This document shows positions 33,087 through 42,029 of a stretch of 47,586 nt of DNA, one piece after another; positions within the stretch are counted from its first letter, which is position 1; each line of letters starts with the position of its first letter. The notes under the pieces were generated by a model that searched no databases, was not told the DNA's origin, and saw nothing but the letters and a program-made list of their open reading frames with translations. Source of the stretch: DASTPP01 sp035762175 (lineage in GTDB: Bacteria; Myxococcota_A; Polyangia; Polyangiales; Polyangiaceae); assembly GCA_035762175.1 (NCBI GenBank), contig DASTPP010000402.1, forward strand, positions 1 to 47,586, given 5' to 3'. Made by a program: the position numbers and the translations under genes.

Positions 33087-34907
33087 ATGGCCCGCCCCGG
33101 CCTCTACGCCCTGCGCGCCCTGGCGCTCGCGACCGACACGAGCGACGTCGTCGGCACGGTCGAGCTCTGCTGCTACGACGAGGGGTTGCTCGTGCACTTC
33201 GTGCGCGTCAGCCCCTACGCGCCCTCGTACGCGCCGCGGCCGCCGGTGCGGGGCCGGGCGGCGGTGCTGCCCTACGAGGCGGTGGGCGAGCTCTGGGACG
33301 ACGGCGAGGCGCTGCGGCTGACGCTGCAGCACCCGCACCTGCCCTTCCGGCGCCTGGCGCTCACCCACGTCACGCGCGACGGCCGCTACGATCACCGTAG
33401 CGGCCACCGGCAGAGGCTCTGGGGCCGGGCGCTCGTCCTCGCGGCGGCGGCCTGCGCGCTCGGCGCCTGGGTGCCGATCGTGCAGCGGCTCGCCCCCGCG
33501 TCGGCCGCGTTCTGGGGCGCGGCGGGCGCGCTCGCCGTTGCCGCCGGCGCGCGCGCGGCCCTGCGCGAGCTCGACCGGCGCGCGGTGCTCGGCGGCGAGG
33601 CGTCGGCGGCCGAGCGGCGCGCGTTCTTCCACGAGCTGTCGTCGCGCCTGCCGCCCGCGCTCGTGCGCGACACCGCCCCGGCCGCCTGGCACGAGAAGGC
33701 CGCCTCGCCCTTCGCCCGCGGCGCGTCGCCCGGCGCGGGCGACGCAACGGCCGCGGCCGGCGCGGCGGCGGGGGCGGCGGCGGGGGGCGAGGCGCGCGGG
33801 GCCGAGGGCGCCGCGGGGCCGGCCGAAGGGGGGGGCCCGCGCTGGTCGGGCGAGCTCGCGCCCACGCTGGTGGCGGCGGCGGCGACGGCGCTCTTGGGCC
33901 TCTTGGTGCTCGTCGCCTCGCCCGTCGGCGGCGACGAGGGCGCGCCTTCGCCGACGCTCGAGGCGATGGCCTCGTCGGCCATGGCCGATCTGCCCACGCT
34001 GGCCCCGCCCCCGCCCGAGCGGGCCGAGATGCCCGCCGAGACCTGCCTCTGCCAGACGCCGCTCTCGCCGGCGGTGCCGCAGCGGGTGCCGCGGCTCACG
34101 CTCTTGCCGGGCGTCAAGCGGCGCAACCTCGACCCGCAGAAGCCGAGCATCGAGCTCGAGCTCGCCATCGTCAACAACAGCGCCGCCGAGATGCGCGAGC
34201 CGCAGGGCGTCGTGTCGTTCCAGCGGCCGGGGCGGCGCCCGGGCGAGCCCCCGCACGACGCGGGCGACCAGAGCTTTTACTTCGAGGGGGCGCTCGAGTC
34301 GGGCGCCGCGCTCAAGTGGCGCCTCAAGGGGCGCGGCACCACCTTCCGCATTACCACGTCCGAAGAGGGGTACCTCGGCGAGGGCGAGCTCGCCTCGGGC
34401 GACGCGTTCGCCAAGCTGCTCGGCGCCCGCACCCGCAGCGTGCGCCTGCACGGCGCCGCCATGCTCGCGCGCATGCGCGACGAGCGGGCGAGCGCCGCGG
34501 TCGAGAAGCTGCGCGAGGCGGGCGTGCCCGACGAGGCGCCCTTCCTCGACGCGCTCTCGCGGGCCGCCGCCCCCGTCTACGGCTGCCACCTCGAGGCCGA
34601 GGCGACCGAGGGCGGGCCCCTGCACGTCAGCGCCTGCATCATGAACACGGCCGACGAAGACAGCCCCCCGCTCGACGCCGAGCTCTGGCTGCTGCCCGCG
34701 CCGGCCCGCACCCCGGTCTCGGCCGGCGAGGCCGAGTCCGCCCTCGTCCGCGGCGTCATCGCCGAGCGGCTGCGCGTGCCCGCCAAGACCGGCGCCGTCG
34801 TCCGCGCCGACGTCGACGCCGCGGCCGCCCAGGGCGTCGAGATCGTCGCCGACCTCGTGCTCCGGGGCTCGTCGGGGCGCCCCGGCGGCTCGCGGCCGCG
34901 GCCCTGA
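33087..34907 (+). CDS. Membrane protein with large extracytoplasmic domain, unknown function
   Basis: A 606-residue protein. Residues 1-110 form a soluble domain (beta-rich, ELCCYDEGLLVHFVRV). TM helices lie at about 114-133 and 138-156, with an Ala-rich linker then a third helix at about 257-280. The remaining 300 residues are probably outside and contain ETCLCQTPLSP and a beta-rich repeat pattern (PSIELELAIVNNSAAEMREP). No homologue was recognised. It starts 11 bp after the preceding exported protein. Envelope location is inferred from topology only. Confidence 0.65.
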   Translation: MARPGLYALRALALATDTSDVVGTVELCCYDEGLLVHFVRVSPYAPSYAPRPPVRGRAAVLPYEAVGELWDDGEALRLTLQHPHLPFRRLALTHVTRDGRYDHRSGHRQRLWGRALVLAAAACALGAWVPIVQRLAPASAAFWGAAGALAVAAGARAALRELDRRAVLGGEASAAERRAFFHELSSRLPPALVRDTAPAAWHEKAASPFARGASPGAGDATAAAGAAAGAAAGGEARGAEGAAGPAEGGGPRWSGELAPTLVAAAATALLGLLVLVASPVGGDEGAPSPTLEAMASSAMADLPTLAPPPPERAEMPAETCLCQTPLSPAVPQRVPRLTLLPGVKRRNLDPQKPSIELELAIVNNSAAEMREPQGVVSFQRPGRRPGEPPHDAGDQSFYFEGALESGAALKWRLKGRGTTFRITTSEEGYLGEGELASGDAFAKLLGARTRSVRLHGAAMLARMRDERASAAVEKLREAGVPDEAPFLDALSRAAAPVYGCHLEAEATEGGPLHVSACIMNTADEDSPPLDAELWLLPAPARTPVSAGEAESALVRGVIAERLRVPAKTGAVVRADVDAAAAQGVEIVADLVLRGSSGRPGGSRPRP

Positions 34908-34953
34908 GGCTACCCCCCCGCCCCCCGGGGCGGGCCGGCGAGGCCAAAAAGGC

Positions 34954-34971
34954 GGGCGAGGGCCCTCGCCC
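34954..34971. repeat. 18-bp perfect palindrome before the DUF2760 gene
   Basis: GGGCGAGGGCCCTCGCCC is self-complementary. It lies in the 92-bp gap before the DUF2760/Hsp70 operon and could be an operator or a terminator of the upstream gene; AAAAA lies 5' of it. Confidence 0.45.
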
Positions 34972-34999
34972 CCGGCCGGCAGGGTGGTAAGGTTTTGCC

Positions 35000-35602
35000 G
35001 TGACCGCCGAGCCCTTGCCTTTTTTGACGCGCCTCTGGTTCGCGCTCGTGTGCTGGTTCCGCCTGCTCGTCGACGGCGCCTTCGCCCGCCAGGTCTGGCA
35101 GCTCGCCCGCCCCGACGAGGCCGGGGGCCCCCCGCTGCCCGAGGCCGAGCGGCCCGCCCCCGCCCTGCCGGCCCGCCCCGAGCCCAAGGCGCCCGAGCTC
35201 GTGGTGCCGCCCCCGGGCCCCTCGCCCTCCGAGGGGGCGCTGCAGTTGCTCGCGCTCCTGCAGCGCGAGGGCCGCTTCATCGACTTCCTCGAAGAAGATC
35301 TGAACGGCTTCCCCGACGACCGCGTCGGCAGCGTCGCGCGCGTCGTGCACGAGGGGTGCCGGCGCGCGCTGCACGAGCACGTCGCGCTCGAGGCGGTGCG
35401 GGCCGAAGACGAGGGCGCGCGCGTCCGGCTTGAGTCGGGCTTCGACGCGGGGCGCGTCAAGCTCGTCGGCAACGTGCAGGGCAGCGGCCCCTTCGAGGGC
35501 GTGCTGCGGCACCGCGGCTGGCTCGCCCGCGACGTCCGCCTGCCCACGCTGGTGCGCGGCGCCGACGCCCACCTGCTCGCCCCCGCCGAGGTCGAGCTGT
35601 GA
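35000..35602 (+). CDS. DUF2760 family protein
   Basis: A 200-residue protein. It starts with a hydrophobic stretch (FLTRLWFALVCWFRLLVDGAF), a Pro-rich linker follows, and the C-terminal half has the DUF2760 pattern (ALQLLALLQREGRFIDFLEE, then RRALHEHVALEAVR and LRHRGWLARDVRLPTL). I recall this family being encoded next to atypical Hsp70 genes. The start is GTG 35000 with TAAGG 7 nt upstream. Its stop overlaps the Hsp70 start as GTGA, so the two are translationally coupled. Its biochemical role is unknown; it may be a partner or anchor of the Hsp70s. Confidence 0.85.
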   Translation: MTAEPLPFLTRLWFALVCWFRLLVDGAFARQVWQLARPDEAGGPPLPEAERPAPALPARPEPKAPELVVPPPGPSPSEGALQLLALLQREGRFIDFLEEDLNGFPDDRVGSVARVVHEGCRRALHEHVALEAVRAEDEGARVRLESGFDAGRVKLVGNVQGSGPFEGVLRHRGWLARDVRLPTLVRGADAHLLAPAEVEL

Positions 35603-37425
35603 GCGGCCCCGCCTTCGTCGTCGGCATCGACCTCGGCACCACGCACTCGGCCCTCGCCTACGCCGAGGCCGACGCCCCGGCCGGCGACCGCGCCCCGGTG
35701 CGCGTGCTCGAGGTGCCGCAGCTCGTCGCCCGCGGCGTCGTCGAGCCGCGGCCGCTCTTGCCCTCGTTCCTGTACGTCGGGCACGCGAGCGAGGGCCCGC
35801 AGGCCCTGCCGTGGGACGCGAACCGGGCCTACGCCGTCGGCGAGTACGCCCGCTCGCGCGCCGCCGAGGCGCCCGGGCGCGTCGTCGCGAGCGCCAAGAG
35901 CTGGCTCTGCCACCCGACGCTCGACCGGCGGGCGGGCCTCTTGCCCGCGGGGCAGGCGGCCGAAGACGTCGAGAAGATCTCGCCCGTCGAGGCGTCCTTC
36001 CGCTACCTCGAGCACCTCGCCGAGGCCTGGGACGCAACGGTTGCACAGGGCAACGAATCGCTTGCGTTGCGCAACCAAGAGGTGGTGCTGACGGTGCCGG
36101 CGTCCTTCGACGCGGGCGCGCGCGAGCTGACGGCCGAGGCGGCCGTGTGCGCGGGGCTCGAGCGCTTCACGCTGCTCGAAGAGCCGCAGGCCGCGTTCTA
36201 CGCCTGGCTCGACGGCACCGCGGGCGGCTGGCGCAAGCAGCTCAAGCCGGGCGACGTGGTGCTCGTCGTCGACGTCGGCGGCGGCACCACCGACTTCTCG
36301 GCCATCGCCGCGCGCGACGAGGGCGGCAACCTCGAGCTCTATCGGGTCGCGGTCGGCGACCACATCTTGCTCGGCGGCGATAATATGGATCTGGCGCTCG
36401 CCTACGCCCTGCGCCAGCGCCTGAAGGCAGAGGGCAAAGAGCTCGACGCCTGGCAGATGAACGCGCTCGTGCACGGCTGCCGCGCGGCGAAAGAGGCGCT
36501 GCTCGGCGGCGACGCGCCCGCGGCGCCGGTGGTGATTCCCGGGCGGGGCTCGAAGCTGCTCGGCGGGTCGCTGCGCGCCGACCTCGGGCGCGACGAGCTC
36601 GAGCGGGTGCTGGTCGACGGGTTCTTCCCGCGGGTCGAGGCGGCGGCGCGCCCGACTCCGCGCCCGCGCACGGCGCTGACGCAGGTGGGCCTGCCCTACG
36701 CGGCCGACGCGGGCATCACGCGGCACCTCGCCGCCTTCCTCGGGCGGCAGGCGGGGGCGGCCGGCGGGGGCGGCGAGATGCTGCGGCCGACGGCGCTGCT
36801 CTTCAACGGCGGCGTGATGAAGGGCGCGCCCCTGCGCGGGCGGCTGCTCGAGGTGATGGGCTCGTGGTTCGGCGGCGCGCTGCGGGTGCTCGAGGGGGCC
36901 GACTACGACCTCTCGGTCGCCCGGGGCGCGGCGGTCTACGGCCTTTCGCGGCGCCGCGGCGGCGTGCGGGTGCGCGGCGGCACGGCGCGGGCGTACTACG
37001 TGGGCATCGAGAGCGCGATGCCGGCGGTGCCCGGCGTCGAGCCGCCGCTGACCGCGCTCTGCGTCGCGCCCTTCGGCATGGAAGAGGGCACCGAGGCGGC
37101 CCTGCCCGACGAAGAGTTCGGCCTCGTGGTGGGCGAGCCCGTGCGCTTCCGCTTCTTCGGCTCGACGACCCGGCGCGACGACCGCGCCGGCGCGGCGCTC
37201 GAGTACGAGCCGGGCGGCGCGCTCGAAGAGCTGCCGCCCATCGAGATCACCCTGCCGGCCGAGGGGCGGCGCGCGGGCGAGGTGGTGCCCGTCGCGCTGC
37301 GCTCGTCGGTCACCGAGCTCGGCACCCTCTCGCTCGAGGCGCTGCCCCGCGACGGGCGCGGGGGCGGCGACGAGCGCTGGAAGGTCGAGCTCAGCGTCCG
37401 GGCCGACTCGCCCCCCCCGCCCTGA
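35599..37425 (+). CDS. Hsp70-family protein (first of two)
   Basis: A 608-residue Hsp70/actin-fold ATPase. The phosphate loop is GIDLGTTHS at 9-17, the second motif VVDVGGGTTDFS is at about 224-234 and the adenosine region FNGGVMKG is present. The ASAKSWLCHP segment is shared with the next gene and differs from DnaK. The C-terminal half is shorter than in DnaK, with a beta-rich section (LEELPPIEITLP) but no clear lid and no EEVD tail. It is coupled to DUF2760 and followed by a second Hsp70 23 bp downstream. It is probably a specialised chaperone; the client is unknown. The start is GTG 35599. Confidence 0.92.
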   Translation: MSGPAFVVGIDLGTTHSALAYAEADAPAGDRAPVRVLEVPQLVARGVVEPRPLLPSFLYVGHASEGPQALPWDANRAYAVGEYARSRAAEAPGRVVASAKSWLCHPTLDRRAGLLPAGQAAEDVEKISPVEASFRYLEHLAEAWDATVAQGNESLALRNQEVVLTVPASFDAGARELTAEAAVCAGLERFTLLEEPQAAFYAWLDGTAGGWRKQLKPGDVVLVVDVGGGTTDFSAIAARDEGGNLELYRVAVGDHILLGGDNMDLALAYALRQRLKAEGKELDAWQMNALVHGCRAAKEALLGGDAPAAPVVIPGRGSKLLGGSLRADLGRDELERVLVDGFFPRVEAAARPTPRPRTALTQVGLPYAADAGITRHLAAFLGRQAGAAGGGGEMLRPTALLFNGGVMKGAPLRGRLLEVMGSWFGGALRVLEGADYDLSVARGAAVYGLSRRRGGVRVRGGTARAYYVGIESAMPAVPGVEPPLTALCVAPFGMEEGTEAALPDEEFGLVVGEPVRFRFFGSTTRRDDRAGAALEYEPGGALEELPPIEITLPAEGRRAGEVVPVALRSSVTELGTLSLEALPRDGRGGGDERWKVELSVRADSPPPP

Positions 37426-37448
37426 GCGAGCCGCGAGAGAGGGTGAGC

Positions 37449-40220
37449 GTGCCGGCCTCGTCGTCCCCCCTGCTCGTCGGCATCGACCTCGGCACGACGC
37501 ACTCGGTCGTGGCCTTCGCCGAGCGGCGCGAGGGCGCGCGGCCCGAGCTCTTGCCCTTGCCGCAGCTCGTCAGCGGCGCCGAGGTCGAGGCGCGCCCGCT
37601 CTTGCCCTCGTTCCTGTACGCGCCGACGGCCGAAGAGTCGGCCCGCCTGCCGGCCGACCCCGGCCTCTACGACGCCCCCTGGCTCGCCGGCGAGCACGCC
37701 CGCCGGCGCGGCGGCGAGGCGCCCGAGCGCGCCGTCGCGAGCGCCAAGAGCTGGCTCTGCCACCGCGGCGTCGACCGCCACGCGCCCATCTTGCCCTGGG
37801 TCGGGCGCGGCGAGCGCGACGCGGCCCTGCCCTCGCTCTCGCCGGTCGAGGCCTCGGCGCGCCTGCTCTGGCACCTGCGCCGCGCGTGGGACGGCGCGCA
37901 CCCCGGCCGCCCGCTCGGCGAGCAAGAGGTGGTGCTCACCATCCCCGCGTCGTTCGACGAGACCGCGCGCGAGCTGACGGTCGAGGCGGCGCGCGAGGCG
38001 GGCCTCGAGCCGCGCCTGCTCGAAGAGCCGCAGGCCGCGTTCTACGACTTCATGGCGCGCGCGGGCCCCGAGGCCCTGCGCGAGCTCGCCGGCGGCCACG
38101 GCGGCGAGGGGCACGTGCTCGTCTGCGACGTGGGCGGCGGCACCACCGACCTCTCGCTCTTGCGCCTGCGCCCGGGCGCGGGCGACGTCGACGTCGAGCG
38201 CGTCGCCGTGGGCGATCACCTCTTGCTCGGCGGCGACAACATGGATCTGGCGCTCGCCCACCGCTGCGAGCCGGCGATCGCGGGCGCCCCGGGCGGGCTC
38301 GACCCCTTGCGCTTCGGGCGCCTGGTGGCGGCCTGCCGCGGGGTGAAAGAGCGCCTGCTCGAAGGGGGCGCGCCGGCCGAGGCCACGGTCACGGTGCTCG
38401 GCTCGGGCGGGGGCCTGGTCGGCGGGGCGAAGAGCACCAAGCTGACGCGCGACGAGGTCGAGGGCCTGGTGCTCGACGGGTTCTTCCCCCACGTGGGCCA
38501 CGACGAGCGGCCGGGCGCGTCGCGCGGCGCGCTCGTAGCCTTCGGGCTGCCCTACGCGCGCGACACCGCCATCACCCGGCACCTCGCCGGCTTCCTCGCG
38601 CGGCACGGCGTGCGCTCGGGGCCCCTCGCCCTCCTGCCGAACGGCGGCGTCTTCCGCGCGAGCCGCCTGGTCGAGCGGCTCGAGGCGGTGCTCGGCGCCT
38701 GGCTCGGCGCGCCCGTGCGGCGCCTGCCCAACGACGCGCCCGACGTCGCCGTCGCCCGCGGCGCCGTCGCCTTCGCCCTCGCGCGGGCGGGCTTCGGCCG
38801 GCGCATCACGGGCGGCTCGGCGCGCGCCTACTACGTCGGCGTCGGCGCGGGCTCGGGCGAGCGGGCGCTCTGCGTCGTGCCCCGCGGCGCCGAGCCGGGC
38901 GAGGTCTTCGAGGCGCCGCAGCGCTTCACGCTCACGGTCGGCATGCCCTCGCGCTTCCCGCTGTTTGCCTCGCGCGGCGCCGAGTCGCACCGCCCGGGCG
39001 AGCTCGCCCCGCCCGACGACGATCGCTTCGACCGGCTGCCCTCGCTCAGCACCGTGCTGCCGGGCGCGGGCGGCGCCGAGCTGCCCGTCGTGGTCCGCGG
39101 CGAGCTCAGCGAGGTCGGCACCCTCGAGCTCGCCTGCGTCGAGGCCGAGCCGCCCCCCGGCGCCGAGCCCCGCCGCTTCGGGCTGAGCTTCGGGCTGCGC
39201 GAGGGCGCTCGCCCCACGCCCCCGCCGCCCTCGCGCGCCGCGCGGCCCGCGGCCTTCCGCAACGTCGACGAGGCCTCCGCCCTGCTCGGCCGCGTCTTCG
39301 GCAAGAAGGGCCCGGCGGCAACGCCCCGCGAGGTCAAAGATCTGACGCGCGAGCTCGAGCGGCTGCTCGGCGAGCGCTCGACCTGGCCGACCGCCCTCGC
39401 CCGCTCGCTCGTCGACTCGCTCTTGCCGAACGCGCGCTCGCGCAAGCGCTCGCCCGACCACGAGCGCGCCTTCTGGTCGCTCGCCGGCTACGGCCTGCGC
39501 CCCGGCTTCGGCGCCGAGGGCGACCCGGCGCGCGTCGCCCAGCTCGCCCCCCTCTTCGCCGAGGGCGTCACCCACGCCCGCGAGGCGCGCGTCTGGCAGC
39601 AGCTCTGGGTGGCCTTCCGCCGCATCGCCGGCGGCCTCGACGAGGCGGCGCAGGTCGCGATCCGCGACTACGCCGACCCACACCTGCTCGCCTTCCTTGG
39701 CGCCGCCCCGGGCAAGCGGCCCAAGGGCCCCGCGCCCGAAGCGCTCGACGATCTGCTCTCGCTCGCGAGCTTTCTCGAGCGCGTGCCGCCCGAGCGCAAA
39801 GTCTCGCTCGGGCGCGCGGTGCTCGAGCGCACGTGGACCAGGCGCGACCCGCGCCTCTGGGACGCCCTCGGCCGCCTCGGCGCGCGCGCGCCGGCCTACG
39901 CGAGCGCGCACTACGTCGTGCCGCCCGCCGCGGTCGAAGAGTGGGTCGAGCAGCTCCTGCGCGAGCCCTGGGCCGAGCTGCCGGGCGTCTCGGCGCACGC
40001 CGCGCGCCTCGCGCGCCGCACCGGCGACCGGGCCCGCGACCTGTCCGAACGAACGCGCCAGTCGCTCCTGCGCCGGATGCAGGCGGCCGGCGCGCCCGAG
40101 GCCGACCTGCGCGCGGTGCGCGAGATCGTGGCGCTCGACGCGGCCGAGCGCGCCCTCTCGTTCGGCGAGTCGTTGCCCGTCGGCCTGCGCCTCGAGGCGC
40201 CCGAGCCGGCGGGCCCATGA
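37449..40220 (+). CDS. Hsp70-family protein with long C-terminal helical extension (second of two)
   Basis: A 923-residue protein. The Hsp70 ATPase domain has GIDLGTTHS at 11-19, VCDVGGGTTDLS and LPNGGVFRA. The beta-rich region follows to about 590, and the last 330 residues are an additional, mostly helical domain (DLTRELERLLGERSTWPTAL, then HERAFWSLAGYGLRPGFG) like the DUF3731-type tail of some large Hsp70s. GTG 37449 was chosen because GAGAGAGG lies 6 nt upstream; GTG 37443 is an alternative. It shares about the same N-terminal pattern as the preceding Hsp70, so the pair arose by duplication or works as a heteromer. Confidence 0.9.
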   Translation: MPASSSPLLVGIDLGTTHSVVAFAERREGARPELLPLPQLVSGAEVEARPLLPSFLYAPTAEESARLPADPGLYDAPWLAGEHARRRGGEAPERAVASAKSWLCHRGVDRHAPILPWVGRGERDAALPSLSPVEASARLLWHLRRAWDGAHPGRPLGEQEVVLTIPASFDETARELTVEAAREAGLEPRLLEEPQAAFYDFMARAGPEALRELAGGHGGEGHVLVCDVGGGTTDLSLLRLRPGAGDVDVERVAVGDHLLLGGDNMDLALAHRCEPAIAGAPGGLDPLRFGRLVAACRGVKERLLEGGAPAEATVTVLGSGGGLVGGAKSTKLTRDEVEGLVLDGFFPHVGHDERPGASRGALVAFGLPYARDTAITRHLAGFLARHGVRSGPLALLPNGGVFRASRLVERLEAVLGAWLGAPVRRLPNDAPDVAVARGAVAFALARAGFGRRITGGSARAYYVGVGAGSGERALCVVPRGAEPGEVFEAPQRFTLTVGMPSRFPLFASRGAESHRPGELAPPDDDRFDRLPSLSTVLPGAGGAELPVVVRGELSEVGTLELACVEAEPPPGAEPRRFGLSFGLREGARPTPPPPSRAARPAAFRNVDEASALLGRVFGKKGPAATPREVKDLTRELERLLGERSTWPTALARSLVDSLLPNARSRKRSPDHERAFWSLAGYGLRPGFGAEGDPARVAQLAPLFAEGVTHAREARVWQQLWVAFRRIAGGLDEAAQVAIRDYADPHLLAFLGAAPGKRPKGPAPEALDDLLSLASFLERVPPERKVSLGRAVLERTWTRRDPRLWDALGRLGARAPAYASAHYVVPPAAVEEWVEQLLREPWAELPGVSAHAARLARRTGDRARDLSERTRQSLLRRMQAAGAPEADLRAVREIVALDAAERALSFGESLPVGLRLEAPEPAGP

Positions 40221-40241
40221 CACGAAAGGACGACCTCGACG

Positions 40242-41189
40242 ATGGGCCTACTGGTACGCGGCGAATGGAAGGACGTCTGGTATGACACCGACTCGACCGG
40301 GGGCGCCTTCAAGCGCGAGGCGGCGAAGTTCCGCGAGCAGGTGAGCGACGCGCCCGGCGCGCGCTTCCGGCCCGAGGCGGGCCGCTACCACCTTTACGTC
40401 TCGTACGCCTGCCCCTGGGCCAGCCGCGCCCTCGCCGTGCGCGCGCTCAAGGGGCTCGAGCGCGCCATCGGCGTCACCGCCGTCGACCCCTTCATGGGCG
40501 AGCGGGGCTGGGCCTTCTCGCCGGGCGAGCCCGACCCGCTCTACGGCCTGCGTTACCTGCACGAGCTCTACACGAAGGCCGTGCCCGACTTCACCGGGCG
40601 CGTCACCGTGCCCGTGCTCTGGGACACGCGCGAGCAGACGATCGTCAACAACGAATCGTCCGAGATCATTCGCCTCTTCAACGGCGCCTTCAACGCCTTC
40701 GCCGCGCGCCCCGAGCTCGACCTCTACCCCGAGCCCCTGCGCGCCGACATCGACCGCTGGAACGACCGCATCTACCCCTCGGTCAACAACGGCGTCTACC
40801 GCGCCGGCTTCGCGACGACGCAGGCCGCCTACGACGAGGCCGTGCGCGAGCTCTTCGCCGCGCTCGACGAGCTCGAGGCGCACCTCGGCGCGCACCGCTA
40901 CCTCGTCGGCGATCGCCCGACCGAGGCCGACTGGCGCCTCTTCACCACCCTCGTGCGCTTCGACTGGGTCTACTACGGGCACTTCAAGTGCAACCTGCGC
41001 AGGCTCGTCGACTACCCCAACCTCTTTGCCTACACGTGCGAGCTCTACCAGCAGCCCGGCATCGCGGCGACGGTCAACGAGCGCCACATCAAAGAGCACT
41101 ATTACCGCAGCCACCCCACCATCAACCCGACCCGCATCGTGCCCGCCGGGCCCCCCGTCGACTTCGGCGCCCCGCACGGCCGCGGCTAG
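40242..41189 (+). CDS. Glutathionyl-hydroquinone reductase (Xi-class GST)
   Basis: A 315-residue cytoplasmic enzyme that reduces glutathionyl-hydroquinones to hydroquinone using glutathione. The catalytic Cys57 lies in SYACPWASRALAVRALKGLE. Other hallmarks are VTVPVLWDTREQTIVNNESS, YPSVNNGVYRAGFATTQ, FTTLVRFDWVYYGHFKCN and the C-terminal HIKEHYYRSHPTINPTRIVP. Length and motifs fit the E. coli YqjG / PcpF family. AAAGGA lies upstream of the ATG. The stop codon is part of a long inverted repeat. It starts 21 bp after the Hsp70 gene and may be cotranscribed. Confidence 0.94.
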   Translation: MGLLVRGEWKDVWYDTDSTGGAFKREAAKFREQVSDAPGARFRPEAGRYHLYVSYACPWASRALAVRALKGLERAIGVTAVDPFMGERGWAFSPGEPDPLYGLRYLHELYTKAVPDFTGRVTVPVLWDTREQTIVNNESSEIIRLFNGAFNAFAARPELDLYPEPLRADIDRWNDRIYPSVNNGVYRAGFATTQAAYDEAVRELFAALDELEAHLGAHRYLVGDRPTEADWRLFTTLVRFDWVYYGHFKCNLRRLVDYPNLFAYTCELYQQPGIAATVNERHIKEHYYRSHPTINPTRIVPAGPPVDFGAPHGRG

Positions 41190-41303
41190 AGCGGTTCCCG
41201 GGCTCGTTGCGACTGCCTTCCGGCACCCCAAACTCGCCCGATCGGGCTCAGACAGTGGGGCCCCCGCCTTCAGGCAGTCGCAACGAGCCCGGGAACCGCT
41301 CTA
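41187..41303. repeat. 117-bp element with 31-bp perfect inverted repeats
   Basis: Arms 41187-41217 and 41273-41303 are perfect reverse complements, beginning TAGAGCGGTTCCCGGGC. The 55-bp core holds a 12-bp palindrome (GCCCGATCGGGC). The first three bases of the left arm are the stop codon of the reductase gene. It is either a very strong hairpin at the 3' end of that transcript or a small non-coding mobile element; no target duplication was seen. Confidence 0.9.
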
Positions 41304-41436
41304 ACGCGGGCGCGGGGCCCGGCCGCGCCGTCCGCTACGCCTCCCGAAGCGGGCGGCGGCCGGCGCGGCAATGGCCGACGCCTTGCATGGGCCCCGCCCC
41401 GACCCCATGCCTACCTACCCGACGAGGTTCGCCCCG

Positions 41437-41958
41437 ATGCGATCGACCCTACGCACCCTCGCCTTCCTTGCCCCCTTGCTCGCCGGCGTCGCCTTCGCCC
41501 CGAACGCCCGGGCCGACGAAGACAGCGCCGCCTTTCAGGCCAACACCGGGTTGCACTTCGGCATCGGCCCCGTCTTCCTGTTCCCGTCCGACGGCGGGCC
41601 CATGGGCGGCGGCCTCGACGCCGACTTGCGCTACGGCATCGGCCTCGATCCGGTCGTCGTCGCCCCGGGCGCCCGCGCCGCGGGCTACGTCCTGTCGGGC
41701 CACTTCATCGGCTTCGCCATGCCGACCCTGCGCGTGACCTTGCCCGTCGGCCCGCTCGCCCCCTTCGTGGTCGGCGGCGTCGGGCCCGGGTACGTGTCCG
41801 ACGAGAAGAAGGGGGGCGTCGCCCTGATGGGCGGCGGCGGCCTGATGCTTCACCTCGGCCGCTTCTTCGGCATCGGCGCCGAGGCGACGTACCAGACCAT
41901 CACCGGCACCGACTTCAAGACGCTGACCGTCGGCCCCTCGCTGCTCATCGGCTTCTGA
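41437..41958 (+). CDS. Small outer-membrane beta-barrel-like protein
   Basis: A 173-residue protein. The signal peptide is MRSTLRTLAFLAPLLAGVAF with a cleavage site near ARA-DE. The mature part alternates hydrophobic and polar strands (LHFGIGPVFLFP, AGYVLSGHFIGFAMPTLRV, FFGIGAEATYQTIT) and ends in LLIGF, a C-terminal aromatic residue as in many outer-membrane barrels. ATG 41437 was chosen because GAGG lies 9 nt upstream and it directly starts the signal peptide; other ATGs at 41371 and 41407 are possible. The function is unknown. Confidence 0.75.
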   Translation: MRSTLRTLAFLAPLLAGVAFAPNARADEDSAAFQANTGLHFGIGPVFLFPSDGGPMGGGLDADLRYGIGLDPVVVAPGARAAGYVLSGHFIGFAMPTLRVTLPVGPLAPFVVGGVGPGYVSDEKKGGVALMGGGGLMLHLGRFFGIGAEATYQTITGTDFKTLTVGPSLLIGF

Positions 41959-42029
41959 TCCGCGCGCCCGCCGCGGCGCGGGCCCCCGGGCGCGGCGGCG
42001 CGGCGGCGCGGGCCGGGGGGCCGGGCTCG

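Noticed and set aside
36996..40223. Minus-strand 1075-codon frame opposite the Hsp70 genes
   Set aside because: Shadow of the second Hsp70; no start signal and no recognisable domain.
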